Origin: SHWB01 sp050246875
GTDB lineage: Bacteria; Pseudomonadota; Alphaproteobacteria; UBA6615
Direction of reading: 5' to 3'
DNA length: 64,000 nt
NCBI GenBank assembly: GCA_050246875.1
Contig: JBFWVF010000008.1
Span: 1 to 64,000 of the forward strand
Shown here: positions 1 to 7,984 of the stretch, one piece after another
How the letters are laid out: each line of letters opens with the position of its first letter
Numbering within the stretch: the stretch's first letter is position 1
Notes under the pieces: generated by a model
Told to the model about the DNA's origin: nothing
Seen by the model: only the letters and a program-made list of their open reading frames with translations
Databases searched by the model: none
Made by a program: the position numbers and the translations under genes

Positions 1-52
1 TTCCCTCACCCGGCCGGCTACGCCGGCCACCCTCTCCCCACCGGGGAGAGGG
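1..52. repeat. Double-hairpin intergenic palindrome (CCTCTCC family)
   Basis: Two perfect inverted repeats stand side by side: a 7-bp stem GGCCGGC/GCCGGCC at 12-28 with a TAC loop, and a 10-bp stem at 30-39/43-52 (CCCTCTCCCC against GGGGAGAGGG) with a 3-nt loop. It lies directly 3' of the minus-strand molybdopterin oxidoreductase, so it could act as its terminator, although no U-run follows. The same core recurs at 31612-31645 and 59852-59877, also just after gene ends, so it is probably a member of a dispersed repeat family. The element may extend beyond the left edge. Confidence 0.7.
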
Positions 53-56
53 AATC

Positions 57-2171
57 TTACGCCGGCCGCAACCACACCGCCGTGTCGTGGAAGACGCCGC
101 CGCCGTTGGGGCGGCCGCGGTCGGCCGAAACGAGGGTGTTGATCCCCCGTCCCTCGATGAAGCACTCGGGCGGCCAGATGCCCTCGACCACCACCACGCC
201 GCGCTGCAGGCCGTCGAACGGCTCGACATGGACCAGCACGCTGCCGCGCGCATTGCCGAGGCGGACCAGCCCGTCGGCGGCGAGGCCGAGCGCCGCCACG
301 TCGTCGGGGTGGATCTTCGCCGTCGGGCGGCCGCCTTCCTTCTTCCGCGAGCCCGGCGTCTCGCCGAAGGTCGAGTTGAGGAAGCTGCGCGCCGGCGCCG
401 TGACGAGGCGGAACGGGTGCTCGTCGTTCGCGCCGTCGATCGCGTCCCAGTGATCGGGCAGCGCCGGCATGTCGGGACCGGCGAGCGGGCCGCATTTCGT
501 CCAGTCGGCGCGGAAATGGTACTTGCCGTCGGGGTGCGCGAAGCCGTCGAGGTAGTGGGCGGCGCGGAACGGCAGCGCCCGGTCCTCCCAGTGGTTGCGC
601 CACATGGTCTCGGCATCGGGCAGGCCCGAGGCGACGAGGCACTGGTCGATCAGTTCCCACGCCGTCATGCCGAAGCCGGGATGCTCGGCGCCCAGCCGCT
701 TCGCCAGCTCGCAATGCACGTAGTGGTTGGGCCGCGCCTCGGCCAGCGGCTCGATCACCGCCTTCGTCGCCTGCAGATAGGTGTGGCCGCCGCCGGTGTA
801 GAAGTCGTCGTGCTCGAGGAACGTCGTCGCCGGCAGCACGATGTCGGCCATCCTCGCCGTGTCGGTGAGGAACTGCTCGTGCACGCACACGAACAGGTCG
901 TCGCGCGCGAAGCCGCGCAGCACGCGGCCGAGATCGGGCGCGACGACGCAGGGGTTGGTGTTCTGGATCAGCATCGCGTGCACGCCCGGCCCGCCGCAGA
1001 GGTCGGCCGCGTCGCCGTCGAGGATGGCGCCGATGCGCGACTGGTCGAGCACGCGCACCGACGGATCGCGCGCGTCGAGCCCCTCGATCAGGGTCTTGTC
1101 GAGCTTGTAGAGCGCGGCGTTGGCATAGAGCGCGCCGCCGCCCTCGTACTGCCAGGCGCCGGTGACGGCGGGCAGCGACGCCGCCGCGTGCATCTGGGCC
1201 GCGCCGTTGCGGGTGCGCGAGAAGCCGTAGCCGAGGCGCAGGAAGCTCTTCTTCGTCTTCCCGTACAGCCGGGCGAAGGCGACGATCTCGTCGACCGACA
1301 GGCCGGTGATGGCCGCCGCCCAGGCGGGCGTGCGCGTCGCCAGATGCCGTTCCAGATCGTCGGGACAGTCGGTGTAGCGCGCCATGTAGTCGCGGTCGGC
1401 GAAGCCCTCGGCGAACAGCACGTGCATGACGGCGCAGGCGAGCGCGCCGTCGGTGCCCGGCCGCAGCATGAGGTGGATGTCGGCCTGCTCGGCGGTCGGC
1501 GTGCGGTAGGGGTCGACCACGACGAGCGGCACGCCGCGCGCCTTCCGCGCCCGGCTGATATGGGTCATCAGGTTGACCTGGGTCGACACCGGATTGCCGC
1601 CCCAGACGACGATCAGGTCGGAGTGGGCCAGTTCGCGCGGATCGACGCCGCGCTTGGCGCCGGTGCCGGCGTTCCAGCCGGCGTCGGCCAGCGTGATGCA
1701 GAAGGTAGAGTGCTGGCCCGAGTAACGCATGACGTGGCGCAGGCGCTGGATGCCGTCGCGCTGCAGATGGCCCATCGTGCCGGCGTAGTAGTATGGCCAC
1801 ACCGCCTCGCTGCCGTGTTGGCGAGCGACGCGGATGAAGTTCTCGGCCACCTCGTCCAGCGCCTCGTCCCACGAGATCGGCACGAAGCCGTCGCGCCCCG
1901 ACCCCTTGGGGCCGATCCGGCGCAGCGGCGTCCGCAGGCGGTCGGGATGGTGCACGCGCTCGGCGTAGCGACCGACCTTGGCGCAGACGACGCCCGCCGT
2001 GTAGTCGTTGCCGGCGGCGCCACGCACACGGCCGATCGTCCGGGCATCGAGCTTCTCGACTTCGAGCGAGCAGGTCGACGGACAATCGTGCGGGCAGGTG
2101 GAGTGGTGGATTTCCACCTTTCCGCGCGCCTCGCGGGCGTCGAGCGGTGCGGTCAGATCGAGCGGCGGCAT
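57..2171 (-). CDS. Molybdopterin-dependent oxidoreductase (BisC/DMSO reductase superfamily)
   Basis: A 704-residue catalytic subunit of the molybdopterin-guanine-dinucleotide family. The N-terminus carries a 4Fe-4S motif with Cys at about residues 26, 30 and 34 (STCPHDCPSTCSLEV) and a fourth Cys near 62 (GVVCAKVGRYAERV). The molybdopterin oxidoreductase domain fills the middle (VWGGNPVSTQVN, NPCVVAPD, DIVLPATTFLEHDD), and a C-terminal MGD-binding domain begins near residue 590. The start at 2171 follows GGGGATGCC and is chosen because the longer frame upstream is low-complexity and unlike the family. No Tat signal or electron-transfer subunit gene is visible, so it is probably cytoplasmic. 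The substrate cannot be read from sequence. It lies 80 bp downstream of pspC on the same strand. Confidence 0.9.
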   Translation of the reverse strand: MPPLDLTAPLDAREARGKVEIHHSTCPHDCPSTCSLEVEKLDARTIGRVRGAAGNDYTAGVVCAKVGRYAERVHHPDRLRTPLRRIGPKGSGRDGFVPISWDEALDEVAENFIRVARQHGSEAVWPYYYAGTMGHLQRDGIQRLRHVMRYSGQHSTFCITLADAGWNAGTGAKRGVDPRELAHSDLIVVWGGNPVSTQVNLMTHISRARKARGVPLVVVDPYRTPTAEQADIHLMLRPGTDGALACAVMHVLFAEGFADRDYMARYTDCPDDLERHLATRTPAWAAAITGLSVDEIVAFARLYGKTKKSFLRLGYGFSRTRNGAAQMHAAASLPAVTGAWQYEGGGALYANAALYKLDKTLIEGLDARDPSVRVLDQSRIGAILDGDAADLCGGPGVHAMLIQNTNPCVVAPDLGRVLRGFARDDLFVCVHEQFLTDTARMADIVLPATTFLEHDDFYTGGGHTYLQATKAVIEPLAEARPNHYVHCELAKRLGAEHPGFGMTAWELIDQCLVASGLPDAETMWRNHWEDRALPFRAAHYLDGFAHPDGKYHFRADWTKCGPLAGPDMPALPDHWDAIDGANDEHPFRLVTAPARSFLNSTFGETPGSRKKEGGRPTAKIHPDDVAALGLAADGLVRLGNARGSVLVHVEPFDGLQRGVVVVEGIWPPECFIEGRGINTLVSADRGRPNGGGVFHDTAVWLRPA

Positions 2172-2250
2172 GGCATCCCCGGCCGCGGGGCCGGCCCCTT
2201 CCTGAGAAGCGGATCGTACCGCAGCGCACACACCGCCGTCGATTGCGCCG

Positions 2251-2670
2251 CTAGTGCAGGTCGCGGAAGCGGCGGTCGAGGTCGAAGGATGGCGAGGTGA
2301 CGTGCGCCTCCAACCGGCGCAGGCGGAATTCCAATGACTTGAAGGTACTGGCGAGGCCATGCGCCGTCGTCGCCGGCTCGGTCCGCACGCCGCGCCAGAA
2401 CTGCTCCTCGCGCTCGTCGCGATAGAGGTCGTCCGGCCGTGGCGGCAGCAGCCAGGCGGCGAGGAAGTAGGCCCCCAGCGTCAGGAACGGGTTCATGAAG
2501 AGGGCCACGACGGCGACGACGCGCAACAGGACGCGTGGCGCGCCGAGCCAGTCGGCGACGCCGGCCAGGACGCCGGCGACGACGCCGTGCTCCGGGTCGC
2601 GCCACAAACGCGAGCGGCTCGCCGGGGCGACGCTGGCCCCGCGCGCGCGGCGACCGAAGCGGCGGCTCAT
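2251..2670 (-). CDS. pspC: Phage shock protein C (PspC-domain membrane protein)
   Basis: A 139-residue protein with the PspC domain (PF04024 type). It shows LWRDPEHGVVAGVLAGVADW near residue 22, then a hydrophobic stretch (LLRVVAVVALFMNPFLTLGAYFLAAWLL) that would cross the membrane once or twice, and a charged C-terminus with a predicted helix (LEFRLRRLEAHV). In enterobacteria PspC works with PspB to sense inner-membrane damage and release PspF from PspA. The start ATG overlaps the pspB stop by 4 nt (ATGA), so the two are translationally coupled. It is the last gene of the psp operon. Confidence 0.93.
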   Translation of the reverse strand: MSRRFGRRARGASVAPASRSRLWRDPEHGVVAGVLAGVADWLGAPRVLLRVVAVVALFMNPFLTLGAYFLAAWLLPPRPDDLYRDEREEQFWRGVRTEPATTAHGLASTFKSLEFRLRRLEAHVTSPSFDLDRRFRDLH

Positions 2671-2939
2671 GGCCGCTGACCCGGCCGGCCGGCATCGGCC
2701 GCCGGCTCCTCGCCGTGACGGGCGCGCCAGCCGGGCTGCTCGGCATCGAGGATGCGCTCCAGCGTGACGATGCGCGCCTCCATCCGTGCCGCCGTCTCCC
2801 ACAACTCCTGCAGCATCGTCTCGTCCTCGCGCGACAGCGTCTTCGCCGTGCGCCACTTGGTCAGATAATGGAAGACGATCCAGACCGGCGCGACGACCGC
2901 GGCGACGCCGATGAAGGCAAGCCCGAGGACCAGTTCCAT
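2667..2939 (-). CDS. pspB: Phage shock protein B (envelope stress membrane protein)
   Basis: A 90-residue protein with one N-terminal membrane helix (residues about 3-24, VLGLAFIGVAAVVAPVWIV), then the conserved segment HYLTKWRTAKTLSREDETML and a coiled-coil-like stretch (LQELWETAARMEARIVTLERIL), as in PspB. The length is slightly above the usual 75 because of a Pro/Arg-rich tail. It would sit in the inner membrane with PspC and bind PspA under stress. It follows pspA after 26 bp and overlaps pspC by 4 nt. Confidence 0.93.
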   Translation of the reverse strand: MELVLGLAFIGVAAVVAPVWIVFHYLTKWRTAKTLSREDETMLQELWETAARMEARIVTLERILDAEQPGWRARHGEEPAADAGRPGQRP

Positions 2940-2965
2940 CCCCTATCCCCTTCCCCGCCGCCAGG

Positions 2966-3637
2966 TCAGGCGGCGCCGCCGCCCGACATGCGCGCCTTCA
3001 GCGCCGCCAGCTCCGCCTCGATCGACTGTTCGGCCTCGAGTTCGGCGATTTCCTCGGCCAGCGACTTGCGGCGGCCGAGATCATAGGCCTCGGCCTCACC
3101 CTCGGCACGGTCGATGCGGCGCTCGAGTTGCTCGAAGCGGGCGAAGGCGTCGTCGATGCGCGGGTCGGCCAGCTTGCGGCGCACCTTGACCCGCTGGTCG
3201 ACGGTCGTCTGGCGGGCCGTCATGGCCTTCTGGCGGGCGCGCGCCTCCGACAGCTTGGCGTCGAGGAGGGCGACGTCCTCGTCGTGGCGCGCCAGCGCCT
3301 CGTCGAGCTGCGCCAGTTCGTCCTCCATGGCCTTCGCCATGTCAGCGAGGCGGGCCTTCTCGACCAGCGCCGCCTTGGCCAGATCCTCGCGGCCGCGGCC
3401 GAGGGCAAGCGAGGCCTTGCGCTCCCACTCGCCCTGCGCCTCGGTAAGGCGCGCGAGGCGGCGATGCACGTCCTTGCGCTCGGCAATGGTCCGCGCCGCC
3501 GTGGTGCGGACCTCGACCAGCGTGTCCTCCATCTCCTGGATGACCAGCCGGATCAGCTTCTCGGGATCCTCGGCCCGGTCGAGCATGGCGTTGAGGTTGG
3601 AATCCACGATGTCGGCAAGGCGGGAAAAGATACCCAT
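2966..3637 (-). CDS. pspA: Phage shock protein A (PspA/IM30 family)
   Basis: A 223-residue, almost wholly helical coiled-coil protein. The N-terminal amphipathic helix is MGIFSRLADIVDSNLNAMLD, followed by AEDPEKLIRLVIQEMEDTL, the PspA/IM30 (ESCRT-III-like) signature. In the resting cell PspA would inhibit PspF; under membrane stress it would oligomerise on the inner membrane. The start at 3637 is preferred over the ATG at 3646 because GGAG lies 8-9 nt upstream of it and the family begins with MGIF. It is the second gene of the operon after the 47-residue peptide. Confidence 0.95.
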   Translation of the reverse strand: MGIFSRLADIVDSNLNAMLDRAEDPEKLIRLVIQEMEDTLVEVRTTAARTIAERKDVHRRLARLTEAQGEWERKASLALGRGREDLAKAALVEKARLADMAKAMEDELAQLDEALARHDEDVALLDAKLSEARARQKAMTARQTTVDQRVKVRRKLADPRIDDAFARFEQLERRIDRAEGEAEAYDLGRRKSLAEEIAELEAEQSIEAELAALKARMSGGGAA

Positions 3638-3662
3638 TGATGTCATCTCCGATGGGGGCCGA

Positions 3663-3806
3663 TCAGAACACGATGGCGCCGATGAGCGCGCCGATGAGGA
3701 ACATCACCCACTGGCTCGTCGTGCGCGTGGCGAGCCACTCGCCGAAATCGAAGCCGGCGCGCGGCCGGGCCCTCCGCAGGCGATCGTCGTCGTAGCGCAC
3801 CGTCAT
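3663..3806 (-). CDS. Small single-span membrane protein, first gene of the psp operon
   Basis: A 47-codon open frame with a strong ribosome binding site (AGGAGG, 7 nt before ATG 3806). The first half is hydrophilic and basic (MTVRYDDDRLRRARPRAG). The C-terminal half, after FDFGEWLATRTTSQW, is a hydrophobic helix rich in small residues (VMFLIGALIGAIVF) that ends right at the stop, so the protein should be anchored N-in by its tail. It lies between the sigma-54 promoter and pspA and should be co-transcribed with pspABC. I do not recognise a named family. By position it is a candidate Psp accessory protein comparable in size to small enterobacterial Psp proteins, but no homology is claimed. Confidence 0.75.
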   Translation of the reverse strand: MTVRYDDDRLRRARPRAGFDFGEWLATRTTSQWVMFLIGALIGAIVF

Positions 3807-3854
3807 CTCGGAGCCTCCTGGTTGGGCCATCCCGGCCCGTTACGGCTCCCATTC

Positions 3855-3870
3855 AGCAACCTCCGTGCCA
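3855..3870 (-). promoter_or_regulatory. Sigma-54 (RpoN) -24/-12 promoter of the psp operon
   Basis: On the minus strand the sequence reads TGGCACGGAGGTTGCT, matching the RpoN consensus TGGCACG-N4-TTGC(A/T), with the GG and GC dinucleotides correctly spaced. The expected transcription start near 3845 would give a leader of about 40 nt before the 47-residue peptide. A sigma-54 promoter facing away from pspF is the known arrangement of psp operons, since PspF is a sigma-54 activator. Confidence 0.9.
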
Positions 3871-3900
3871 GACACGTCGTCTTCTATTTAACATATTTAA

Positions 3901-3913
3901 TATCAATATATTA
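3901..3913 (+). promoter_or_regulatory. IHF binding site between pspF and the psp promoter
   Basis: TATCAATATATTA matches the IHF consensus WATCAA-N4-TTR at every fixed position. It lies in an AT-rich island about 30-45 bp upstream of the -24 element and between that promoter and the repeated motif at 3954-3991, which is where IHF bends DNA at sigma-54 promoters. Confidence 0.65.
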
Positions 3914-3953
3914 AACTGTATTTCTCATGTTGATTTGAAGAAATCGTAATGTC

Positions 3954-3991
3954 ACAAAATATCATTAGATTGCAATTTCTGACAAAATATC
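3954..3991. promoter_or_regulatory. Candidate PspF upstream activating sites (direct repeat)
   Basis: ACAAAATATC occurs at 3954-3963 and again at 3982-3991, 28 bp apart, each preceded by a similar T-x pair. The copies lie 84-121 bp upstream of the -24 element, the usual distance for an enhancer-binding protein, and just in front of pspF, so PspF bound here could also repress its own gene. The assignment to PspF is inference from position and repetition. Confidence 0.5.
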
Positions 3992-4004
3992 GTCTTATCC
4001 GATC

Positions 4005-5051
4005 ATGGATGGCAGCCCACCCGACCTGCCGCCGCTCGTCGGCCAGTCCCCCGCCTTCCTGGAACTGGAAGAGCATGTGGCGCGCGTCGCCCCGCTCGAC
4101 CGGCCGGTGCTGGTGGTCGGCGAACGCGGCACCGGCAAGGAACTGATCGCCGCGCGCCTGCACTTCCTGTCGCGGCGCTGGTCCGGGCCCTTCGTCGGCC
4201 TCAACTGCGCCGCCCTCGCCGAAAGCGTGCTGGAGAGCGAGTTGTTCGGCCACGAGGCCGGCGCCTTCACCGGCGCCGTGCGGCGGCGCAGCGGCCGCTT
4301 CGAACTGGCCGACGGCGGCTCCCTGTTCCTCGACGAGATCGGCGAGGCGACGCTGACCGTGCAGGAGAAGTTGCTGCGGGCCGTCGAGTACGGCACCTTC
4401 GAGCGGCTGGGCGGCGACGCCACCCTGTCGGTGGATGTACGGCTGATCGCGGCGACCAACGCCGACCTGCCGGCGCTGGCCGACACCGGCCGCTTCCGCC
4501 CGGATCTGCTCGACCGCCTCGCCTTCGACGTCGTCACCGTGCCGCCGCTGCGCGCGCGGCGCGGCGACATCGCCCTGCTGGCCGACCATTTCGGCCGCGC
4601 CATGGCCGCCGAACTCGGCTGGCCGTCCTTCCCCGGCTTCTCTCGTGCCGCGGTGAAGGCGCTGGAGGAGTGGCCGTGGCCGGGCAATGTGCGGGAACTG
4701 AAGAACGTGGCCGAGCGCGCCGTCTATCGTGCGACCGACCCTGCCCTGCCGGTCGAGACCCTGACCTTCGATCCGTTCGCCTCACCCTGGCGCCCGTCGC
4801 CCCGGCCGCTCGACGCCGCCAGCGCAGCCTCAGGCCCGGAAAGCCCGCCGCCCGCGCATCCGGGCCTGCCCGACGCGGCGGCGCCGTTCGACTTCCGCGC
4901 CGTCGTGTCCGGCATCGAACGGCGCCTGCTGGCCGAGGCGCTGGCCTCGAACCGCCACAGCCAGCGTGCCACCGCCGACCACCTCGGCCTCACCTACAGC
5001 CAGCTTCGCCACGAACTGCGCAAGCACGGGCTGTTGCCGGGCCAGGGCTGA
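4005..5051 (+). CDS. pspF: PspF, sigma-54-dependent activator of the psp operon
   Basis: A 348-residue AAA+ activator without a receiver domain, as in PspF. Visible motifs are Walker A GERGTGKE (about residue 48), the sigma-54-contacting loop GHEAGAFTGA (about 85), Walker B GSLFLDEIGEA (about 105), ATNADLPAL and WPWPGNVRELKNVAERAVYR, and a Fis-type HTH at the C-terminus (RATADHLGLTYSQLRHELRK). The N-terminus aligns directly with the family (PLVGQSPAFLELEEHVARVA), so ATG 4005 is taken although no clear ribosome binding site precedes it. It is divergent from the psp operon and should be held inactive by PspA. Confidence 0.95.
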   Translation: MDGSPPDLPPLVGQSPAFLELEEHVARVAPLDRPVLVVGERGTGKELIAARLHFLSRRWSGPFVGLNCAALAESVLESELFGHEAGAFTGAVRRRSGRFELADGGSLFLDEIGEATLTVQEKLLRAVEYGTFERLGGDATLSVDVRLIAATNADLPALADTGRFRPDLLDRLAFDVVTVPPLRARRGDIALLADHFGRAMAAELGWPSFPGFSRAAVKALEEWPWPGNVRELKNVAERAVYRATDPALPVETLTFDPFASPWRPSPRPLDAASAASGPESPPPAHPGLPDAAAPFDFRAVVSGIERRLLAEALASNRHSQRATADHLGLTYSQLRHELRKHGLLPGQG

Positions 5052-5064
5052 GCGGCATCGGCAA

Positions 5065-6228
5065 TCACACGCAGCGGAAGGTGGCGTCGACCAGCGCCTC
5101 GGTACGCTCGCCGACGCTGGCGCCCGCCGCCTGGTAGTTCGAAAGCGCGCAAAAGGCGAGGTTGCGGTCGCGGTCGGCGAAGGCCAGCGGCCCGCCGAGG
5201 CCATGATGGCCGAACGCCTCCATGTTGGGCCCCATCGGCACCCAGCCCGGCTTGTTCTTGAAATAGCCCATGGCCATCCGGTAGGGCCGCAGATAGACGC
5301 CGTCCTGGTCCTCCGACCATTGCTGGGTCTGCGCCCGCTCGACCGCCGCCGCCGACAGGTAGCGCTTGCCGCCGAACTCGCCGTTGTTGGCGAGCATGGC
5401 GTAGACCAGCGCGATGCCGCGCGCCGTGCCGTGGCCGCCGAAGGACATCACCGGCGCCTTGCGGAAGGCCGTGCTGCTGATCACTTCGGCATTGTAGGGC
5501 TTGGGTACGGCATTCCACGCGCGCGTCGCGTTGGTCTGGACGTTGGTGGCGCTGCCGGCGGCAAGCTGGGCGTTGGCGGCTGGCGGCGGGTAGACCGTGG
5601 CGCAGCGCGCGATGGCCGCGTCGTCGAGGCCGATGCCGTAGAAGTCCACCCCCAGCGGATCCCACAGCTCGTCCTTGAGGAAGCGCGGCCCCGGCTTGCC
5701 GGTGGCGCGGCGGATGATCTCGGCGTTGAGATAGCCGTAGTTGATGGAGTTGTAGGCGCCCCTGCTGCCGGCGGGCCACGCCGGCTCCTGCACCTCGAGG
5801 GCGCGGATCATAGCGTCGTAGTCGAGAATGTCGCCGGCCTTGGCCGCGTCGTTGAAGATGACGCCGCAGTGGTGCGAGACGACATGGCGCACCTTGATGT
5901 CCTGCTTGCCGCCCTGGGCGAATTCCGGCCAGTAGCCGGCCACCGGCGCCTCAAGATCGATGACGCCACGATCCGCCAGCATGTGAACGCCTGTGGCAAG
6001 CATGCTCTTACCGATGGAATAGGTCATGGCGATCGTGTCGGGCGCCCAGACCTTCGTGCGCTCGCGATCGCGATGGCCGCCCCACAGGTCGACGACCTTC
6101 CTTCCCTGCCAGTAGACCGCGACCGCACCGCCGATGTCGCCGCGCTCGGCGAAATTGCGCTCAAATTCCTCGCGCACCGGCGCGAAACGGGCATCGCATT
6201 CGCCCGCGACCGGAATGTCCGCGGCCAT
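5065..6228 (-). CDS. Serine hydrolase, class C beta-lactamase / EstB family
   Basis: A 387-residue protein of the beta-lactamase-like serine hydrolase family (PF00144). It has the S-x-x-K nucleophile motif in MTYSIGKSML (about residue 72), the Tyr motif in AYNSINYGYLN (about 160) and the third motif in GHHGLGGPLAF (about 350). Family members are mostly esterases or peptidases, and a lactamase role should not be assumed. There is no signal peptide. The start at 6228 follows GGGGAGG at good spacing. It is convergent with pspF, with only 13 bp between the stops. Confidence 0.9.
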   Translation of the reverse strand: MAADIPVAGECDARFAPVREEFERNFAERGDIGGAVAVYWQGRKVVDLWGGHRDRERTKVWAPDTIAMTYSIGKSMLATGVHMLADRGVIDLEAPVAGYWPEFAQGGKQDIKVRHVVSHHCGVIFNDAAKAGDILDYDAMIRALEVQEPAWPAGSRGAYNSINYGYLNAEIIRRATGKPGPRFLKDELWDPLGVDFYGIGLDDAAIARCATVYPPPAANAQLAAGSATNVQTNATRAWNAVPKPYNAEVISSTAFRKAPVMSFGGHGTARGIALVYAMLANNGEFGGKRYLSAAAVERAQTQQWSEDQDGVYLRPYRMAMGYFKNKPGWVPMGPNMEAFGHHGLGGPLAFADRDRNLAFCALSNYQAAGASVGERTEALVDATFRCV

Positions 6229-6436
6229 GGCCGACCTCCCCTGACAGAGCGGCGCACGTCGCGGCGCCGCTTGGCCACAGTCTCGGCCCACGGGCCCATG
6301 CCCGGCAACCACATCGCGTCCCACGGCGCGAGGGCTTGTGCGGCACGTTCACAGACGTTGCGCCGCATTTCGCTTTTTCGCCGCGCCTCCCGTCGCTAGG
6401 GTCGCGCCCCTGAAAACACATAACCGGAGAGGTACC

Positions 6437-7297
6437 GTGCGTAATCCTCTGGCACTCGGCCTTATGCTGGCCGCGCTGCTGGTGCCCGCTGTCAGCCAGG
6501 CCCAGACCTTCACCTTCACCGCCATCCCCGACGAGGACGAGACACGCCTCGTCCAGCGCTTCACCCAGGTCGCCGACTACCTCAAGGGCAAGGTCGGCGT
6601 CGACGTGAAGTACATCCCCGTGAAGTCCTACGAGGCGGCCGTCACCGCCTTCCGCAACAACCAGGTGCAGCTTGCCTGGTTCGGCGGCCTGTCGGGCGTG
6701 CAGGCCCGCCTGCTCGTTCCCGGCGCGCAGGCCCTCGCACAGGGCGTCGAGGACACCAAGTTCAAGAGCTACTTCATCGCCCATGTCTCGACCGGGCTCG
6801 ACAAGATGGACAAGCTCGGGCCGGCGCTGGCCGGCAAGTCCTTCACCTTCGGCTCGAAGGGTTCGACCTCCGGCCGCCTGATGCCGGAGTTCTATCTCCG
6901 CGAGGCCTACGGCAAGTCGCCCGAGGAGGTGTTCTCGCGCGTCGGCTTCTCCGGCGACCACTCCAAGACCATCGATCTGGTCGAGAGCGGCGCCTACGAG
7001 ATCGGCGCGCTGAACTACGAGGTCTGGGAGACGGAGGTCTCCAAGGGCCTCGTCGACACGTCGAAGGTCAAGGTCATCTGGGTCACGCCGACCTATCAGG
7101 ACTACCAGTGGACGGCGCGCGGCGACCTCGACAAGACCTACGGCGCCGGCTTCACCGCCAAGCTCAAGGCGGCGCTGGTGGACCTCAAGGATCCGGCGAT
7201 CCTCAAGGCCTTTCCGCGCTCGGAATTCATTCCGGCCTCGAACGACGACTACAAGGCGATCGCCGAGACGGCCAGGAAGATCGGCCTGATCGACTGA
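6437..7297 (+). CDS. phnD: PhnD-like phosphate/phosphonate ABC transporter substrate-binding protein
   Basis: A 286-residue periplasmic binding protein with a Sec signal (residues 1-20, ending AVSQAQ). The mature part opens FTFTAIPDEDETRLVQRFTQ, the PhnD-family entry, and continues YIPVKSYEAAVTAFRNNQVQ, LAWFGGLSGVQAR and FGSKGSTSGRLMPEFYL, typical ligand-pocket segments. GTG 6437 is chosen because GGAGAGG precedes it and the signal peptide begins there. It is the first gene of a phnD-phnC-phnE operon. No C-P lyase genes are nearby, so the ligand could be a phosphonate, phosphite or another oxyanion. Confidence 0.9.
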   Translation: MRNPLALGLMLAALLVPAVSQAQTFTFTAIPDEDETRLVQRFTQVADYLKGKVGVDVKYIPVKSYEAAVTAFRNNQVQLAWFGGLSGVQARLLVPGAQALAQGVEDTKFKSYFIAHVSTGLDKMDKLGPALAGKSFTFGSKGSTSGRLMPEFYLREAYGKSPEEVFSRVGFSGDHSKTIDLVESGAYEIGALNYEVWETEVSKGLVDTSKVKVIWVTPTYQDYQWTARGDLDKTYGAGFTAKLKAALVDLKDPAILKAFPRSEFIPASNDDYKAIAETARKIGLID

Positions 7298-7312
7298 CGC
7301 GGGCGTAGCACC

Positions 7313-7984
7313 GTGTCCGGTTCCGTGTTCGCGCTGGCGGACGCGCGCGTCGCCTATGGCGGCGTCGAGGTTCTGCGCGGCGTGACCCTGACGATCGACG
7401 CCGGCGAGCGCGTTGCCCTGATCGGCAAGAGCGGCGCCGGCAAGTCGAGCCTGCTCCGTCTGCTCCACGCCCAGCGGCGGGAGCGGACGGCGTTGGTGCC
7501 GCAGGATCTCGGCCTCGTCCGTACCCTGTCGGTGTTCCACAACATCTACATGGGGCGGCTGGCGCACCATTCGGCGCTCTACAACATCGCCAACCTCGTG
7601 CGGCCGCTGCCGCGCGAAGTGGCGGCCGTGCGGACGCTGACCGAGGCGCTGGACCTGTCCGAGAAGCTGTTCGCGCCGGCCGGCAGCCTGTCGGGCGGCC
7701 AGCAGCAGCGTGTCGCCGTCGGCCGGGCGCTGCACTTCGGCGGCGACGCGCTGCTGGCCGACGAGCCGGTTTCGGCCCTCGACCCCCAGCGTACCCGCGA
7801 CGTTCTGCGCATGGTAATCGACCGCCACCCCACCGTGGTCATCGCCATGCACGACATTCCGCTGCTGCTCGAACTGGCGACACGCGTCATCGGCATCGCC
7901 GACGGCCGCGTGGTGCTCGATGCGCCCACCGCCGGGCTGCCGGCGGGCGAAATCGCTCCCTTCGTCGCCACGGGCGAGGAATGA
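7313..7984 (+). CDS. phnC: PhnC-like ABC transporter ATP-binding protein
   Basis: A 223-residue ATPase with Walker A GKSGAGKSS (about residue 37), Q-loop VPQDLGLVRTLSV, signature LSGGQQQRVAVGRAL, Walker B ALLADEPVSALD and a switch His in VVIAMHD. The region VFHNIYMGRLAHHSALYNI is characteristic of PhnC. It is somewhat short for the family, mainly in the N-terminal insertion. It starts at GTG 7313, 15 bp after phnD, and its stop overlaps the permease ATG (ATGA). Confidence 0.92.
   Translation: MSGSVFALADARVAYGGVEVLRGVTLTIDAGERVALIGKSGAGKSSLLRLLHAQRRERTALVPQDLGLVRTLSVFHNIYMGRLAHHSALYNIANLVRPLPREVAAVRTLTEALDLSEKLFAPAGSLSGGQQQRVAVGRALHFGGDALLADEPVSALDPQRTRDVLRMVIDRHPTVVIAMHDIPLLLELATRVIGIADGRVVLDAPTAGLPAGEIAPFVATGEE

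Noticed and set aside
87..2300. Long plus-strand open frame (737 codons) across the molybdopterin oxidoreductase
   Set aside because: It is antisense to a clear catalytic subunit, Arg/Val/Ala-rich and without any recognisable domain; an effect of GC-rich codon use.
3643..3852. 69-codon minus-strand frame overlapping the psp leader peptide
   Set aside because: Arg/His-rich alternative frame; the overlapping 47-codon frame has the ribosome binding site and a membrane helix.
5065..6228. Calling the serine hydrolase a beta-lactamase resistance gene
   Set aside because: No signal peptide, and the EstB-like family is mostly esterases and peptidases; motifs alone do not show lactam hydrolysis.
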